In this document: one piece after another, positions 62,011 to 64,000 of the stretch
How positions within the stretch are numbered: the stretch's first letter is position 1
Layout: each line of letters begins with the position of its first letter
Assembly: GCF_029643245.1 (NCBI RefSeq)
Contig: NZ_CP116398.1
Span: 1,736,001-1,800,000, forward strand
DNA length: 64,000 nt
DNA from: Methylomonas sp. EFPC3
GTDB taxonomy: Bacteria > Pseudomonadota > Gammaproteobacteria > Methylococcales > Methylomonadaceae
Direction: 5' to 3'
Made by a program: the position numbers and the translations under genes
Notes under the pieces: model-generated
What the model was told of the DNA's origin: nothing
Seen by the model: only the letters and a program-made list of their open reading frames with translations
Databases searched by the model: none

Positions 62011-64000
62011 GTGGACACCATCAGCATACGCGGCGCCCGCACCCATAATCTGAAAAACATCGACCTCGACCTGCCGCGCGACAAATTGATCGTCATCACC
62101 GGCCTGTCCGGTTCCGGCAAGTCGTCGCTGGCCTTCGATACCATTTATGCCGAGGGCCAGCGCCGCTACGTCGAGTCGTTGTCGGCCTATGCCCGCCAAT
62201 TTTTGTCGATGATGGAAAAGCCGGACGTCGACCATATCGAAGGCCTGTCACCGGCGATTTCGATCGAGCAAAAATCCACCTCGCACAATCCGCGTTCGAC
62301 AGTCGGCACCATCACCGAGATTTACGATTATCTGCGGCTGCTGTATGCCCGGGTCGGCATTCCACGCTGCCCGGAGCATGGCGTGTCGCTGCAGGCGCAG
62401 ACCGTCAGCCAGATGGTCGATCAGGTGCTGGCGCAGCCGGAAGGCGAGCGCTGGATGCTGCTGGCGCCGGTGATTAACGATCGCAAGGGCGAGCACGTCT
62501 TATTGCTGGAAGACTTGAAGGCGCAAGGCTTTTTGCGCGCCCGCATCGACGGCGAAGTCTACGAACTGGACGAACCGCCAGCCCTGGATTTAAAGAAAAA
62601 GCACACCATCGAAGTCATCGTCGACCGCTTTAAAATCAGGGACGACATTCAGTTGCGTTTGGCCGAATCGTTCGAGACCGCGCTAAGGCTGTCGGAAGGC
62701 CTGGCGATTGCCGCGTCGATGGAAACCGATCAGCAATTGCTGTTTTCCGAGCGTTACGCCTGCCCGCACTGCGGCTACAGCCTCAGCGAGCTGGAGCCGC
62801 GCATCTTCTCGTTCAACAACCCGAAAGGCGCCTGCCCGAGTTGCGACGGCCTCGGCGTACGCCAGCATTTCGATCCGCAATTGGTGGTACACAACCCGGA
62901 CATCAGTCTGGCCGGCGGCGCTGTGCGCGGCTGGGACCGGCGTAACGCCTATTACTACCAGATCATTTGCGCGCTGGCCGCCCATTACAACTTCGATCCG
63001 GAAGCGCCATTCGCCAAGATTCCGCGCGACGTGCAAGCCATCATACTTTACGGCAGCGGCAACGAAAACATCGAGTTTCAGTTCCAGATGGGTAACGCCA
63101 AACCCAAAGTGTCGCGCCATCCGTTCGAAGGCATCATTCCCAACATGGAGCGCCGCTACCGGGAGAGCGACTCGCAAATGGTCCGCGACGAACTGGCGAA
63201 ATATCTGGCGCAACAGACCTGCTCGGTCTGCGACGGCGCCCGGCTGAACATCGGCGCCCGCAATGTGTTCGTCGAGGACCAGCCCTTGCACCATTTGACC
63301 CGGCTGCCGATCCGCGACGCCTTGCATTTTTTCCAGGCCTTGACCATCGCCGGCCACCGCGGCGAGATTGCCGCCAAAATTAACAAAGAGATTCAGGAGC
63401 GACTGGAATTTCTGGTCAACGTCGGTCTGGATTACCTGACCCTGGACCGCAGCGCCGATACGCTGTCCGGCGGCGAAGCCCAGCGCATCCGCCTCGCCTC
63501 GCAGATCGGCGCCGGCCTGGTCGGCGTGATGTATGTGCTCGACGAACCGTCGATCGGTTTACATCAACGCGACAACGAACGCCTGTTGAATACGCTGTTC
63601 AGACTGCGCGACCTCGGCAATACCGTGATCGTGGTCGAACACGACGAAGATGCGATCCGCGCCGCCGACCACATCGTCGACATCGGCCCCGGCGCCGGCG
63701 TACACGGCGGGCAGATCGTTGCGCAAGGCACGCCGGCGCAAATTCTGGCCGACGCCAACTCGCTGACCGGCCAATACCTGTCCGGCGCGGAAACCATTGC
63801 GGTACCGAACAAAACCACGCCCAACGATCCGGCCCGGCAATTAACGATCAAAGGCGCCAGCGGCAACAACCTGAAAAACGTCACGGCCAGTTTTCCGGTG
63901 GGGCTGTTGACCTGCGTCACCGGCGTGTCCGGCTCTGGCAAGTCGACCTTGATCAACGATACGCTATACAGCCATGCCGCCCGCGTCATCAACGGCGCCA
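62011..64000 (+). CDS. uvrA: Excinuclease ABC subunit A (3' end outside window)
   Basis: 663 codons from GTG 62011 to the window end; full UvrA has about 940. N-terminal [20 protein letters not shown] and Walker [10 protein letters not shown], UvrB-binding and insertion domains, zinc finger CPHCGYS ... CPSCDG, signature [13 protein letters not shown], Walker [15 protein letters not shown], and the second Walker [10 protein letters not shown] near the end. UvrA scans DNA for bulky lesions with UvrB. Divergent from the TIR operon, with 209 bp between. Confidence 0.97.
   Translation, partial: MDTISIRGARTHNLKNIDLDLPRDKLIVITGLSGSGKSSLAFDTIYAEGQRRYVESLSAYARQFLSMMEKPDVDHIEGLSPAISIEQKSTSHNPRSTVGTITEIYDYLRLLYARVGIPRCPEHGVSLQAQTVSQMVDQVLAQPEGERWMLLAPVINDRKGEHVLLLEDLKAQGFLRARIDGEVYELDEPPALDLKKKHTIEVIVDRFKIRDDIQLRLAESFETALRLSEGLAIAASMETDQQLLFSERYACPHCGYSLSELEPRIFSFNNPKGACPSCDGLGVRQHFDPQLVVHNPDISLAGGAVRGWDRRNAYYYQIICALAAHYNFDPEAPFAKIPRDVQAIILYGSGNENIEFQFQMGNAKPKVSRHPFEGIIPNMERRYRESDSQMVRDELAKYLAQQTCSVCDGARLNIGARNVFVEDQPLHHLTRLPIRDALHFFQALTIAGHRGEIAAKINKEIQERLEFLVNVGLDYLTLDRSADTLSGGEAQRIRLASQIGAGLVGVMYVLDEPSIGLHQRDNERLLNTLFRLRDLGNTVIVVEHDEDAIRAADHIVDIGPGAGVHGGQIVAQGTPAQILADANSLTGQYLSGAETIAVPNKTTPNDPARQLTIKGASGNNLKNVTASFPVGLLTCVTGVSGSGKSTLINDTLYSHAARVINGA

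Noticed and set aside
1-64000. CRISPR array
   Set aside because: No regularly spaced direct repeats of 25-40 bp were seen. The repeat pairs present are isolated two-copy elements.
1-64000. Intact tRNA or rRNA genes
   Set aside because: No cloverleaf or rRNA-like sequence was found; the only tRNA-like piece is the lone T-arm at 15154-15174.

Overview
The window is a 64 kb segment of a moderately GC-rich gammaproteobacterial chromosome. Gene content points to a methanotroph of the Methylomonas type: nitrate and cyanate assimilation with PP2C-kinase fusions, an Mla/Pqi lipid-transport operon, a DUF4331/HupE-like operon next to an ECF sigma factor, PEP-CTERM and CFI-box secreted proteins, a citramalate synthase and a yajR/ssb/uvrA cluster. 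No methane monooxygenase gene lies here, so the organism assignment is inference from family resemblance.

Layout. 1-3477: the end of an outer-membrane receptor, a lipoprotein and a CHASE2 adenylate/guanylate cyclase. 3515-10268 (minus): a nitrogen-assimilation cluster (formate/nitrite channel, cyanase, NarK-type nitrate transporter) carrying two paralogous phosphatase-kinase fusions that flank narK. 10925-14489 (minus): a four-gene MlaE/F/D plus PqiC lipid-transport operon. 15226-18830 (plus): a short array of small orphan genes separated by attC-like sites with no integrase (a CALIN-type integron remnant), carrying two copies of a 157-bp inverted-repeat element and two copies of a hairpin repeat. 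18908-25569: a HupE-like, TPR, DUF4331 and PEP-CTERM gene set (minus) facing an ECF sigma/cupin anti-sigma pair (plus). 25577-43438: mostly housekeeping genes (ABC-F ATPase, GST, leuB-like, mscL, truC, cimA), with a diheme peroxidase carrying an inserted domain and a toxin-antitoxin pair bracketed by a duplication of the truC 3' end.

43628-51935 is accessory: a broken SRPBCC gene, a visibly AT-rich stretch with a lipoprotein and a secreted trypsin-like protease, a LysR remnant, then a CFI-box protein and a TPR-CHAT protease lipoprotein. ssb and yajR (minus) and uvrA (plus, cut by the window end) follow. The roughly 8 kb between yajR and uvrA holds a lipoprotein, a DUF4105 protein and the most unusual system in the window.

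That system is a four-gene overlapping operon (61801 down to about 56620, minus strand). It encodes (i) an alpha/beta-hydrolase - TIR - AAA NTPase fusion; (ii) an AAA NTPase - transmembrane - formylglycine-generating-enzyme/C-type-lectin protein whose C terminus looks like a diversity-generating-retroelement (DGR) variable region, followed by a 9-bp-stem, GATA-loop hairpin like a DGR target-site hairpin; (iii) an Avd-like four-helix accessory protein; and (iv) a wrecked DGR reverse transcriptase, with its catalytic core deleted and replaced by a 44-bp hairpin element plus a further frameshift. No template repeat was found. It reads as a TIR/NTPase conflict system whose sensor was once diversified by a DGR and is now frozen, or is served by a retroelement elsewhere in the genome.
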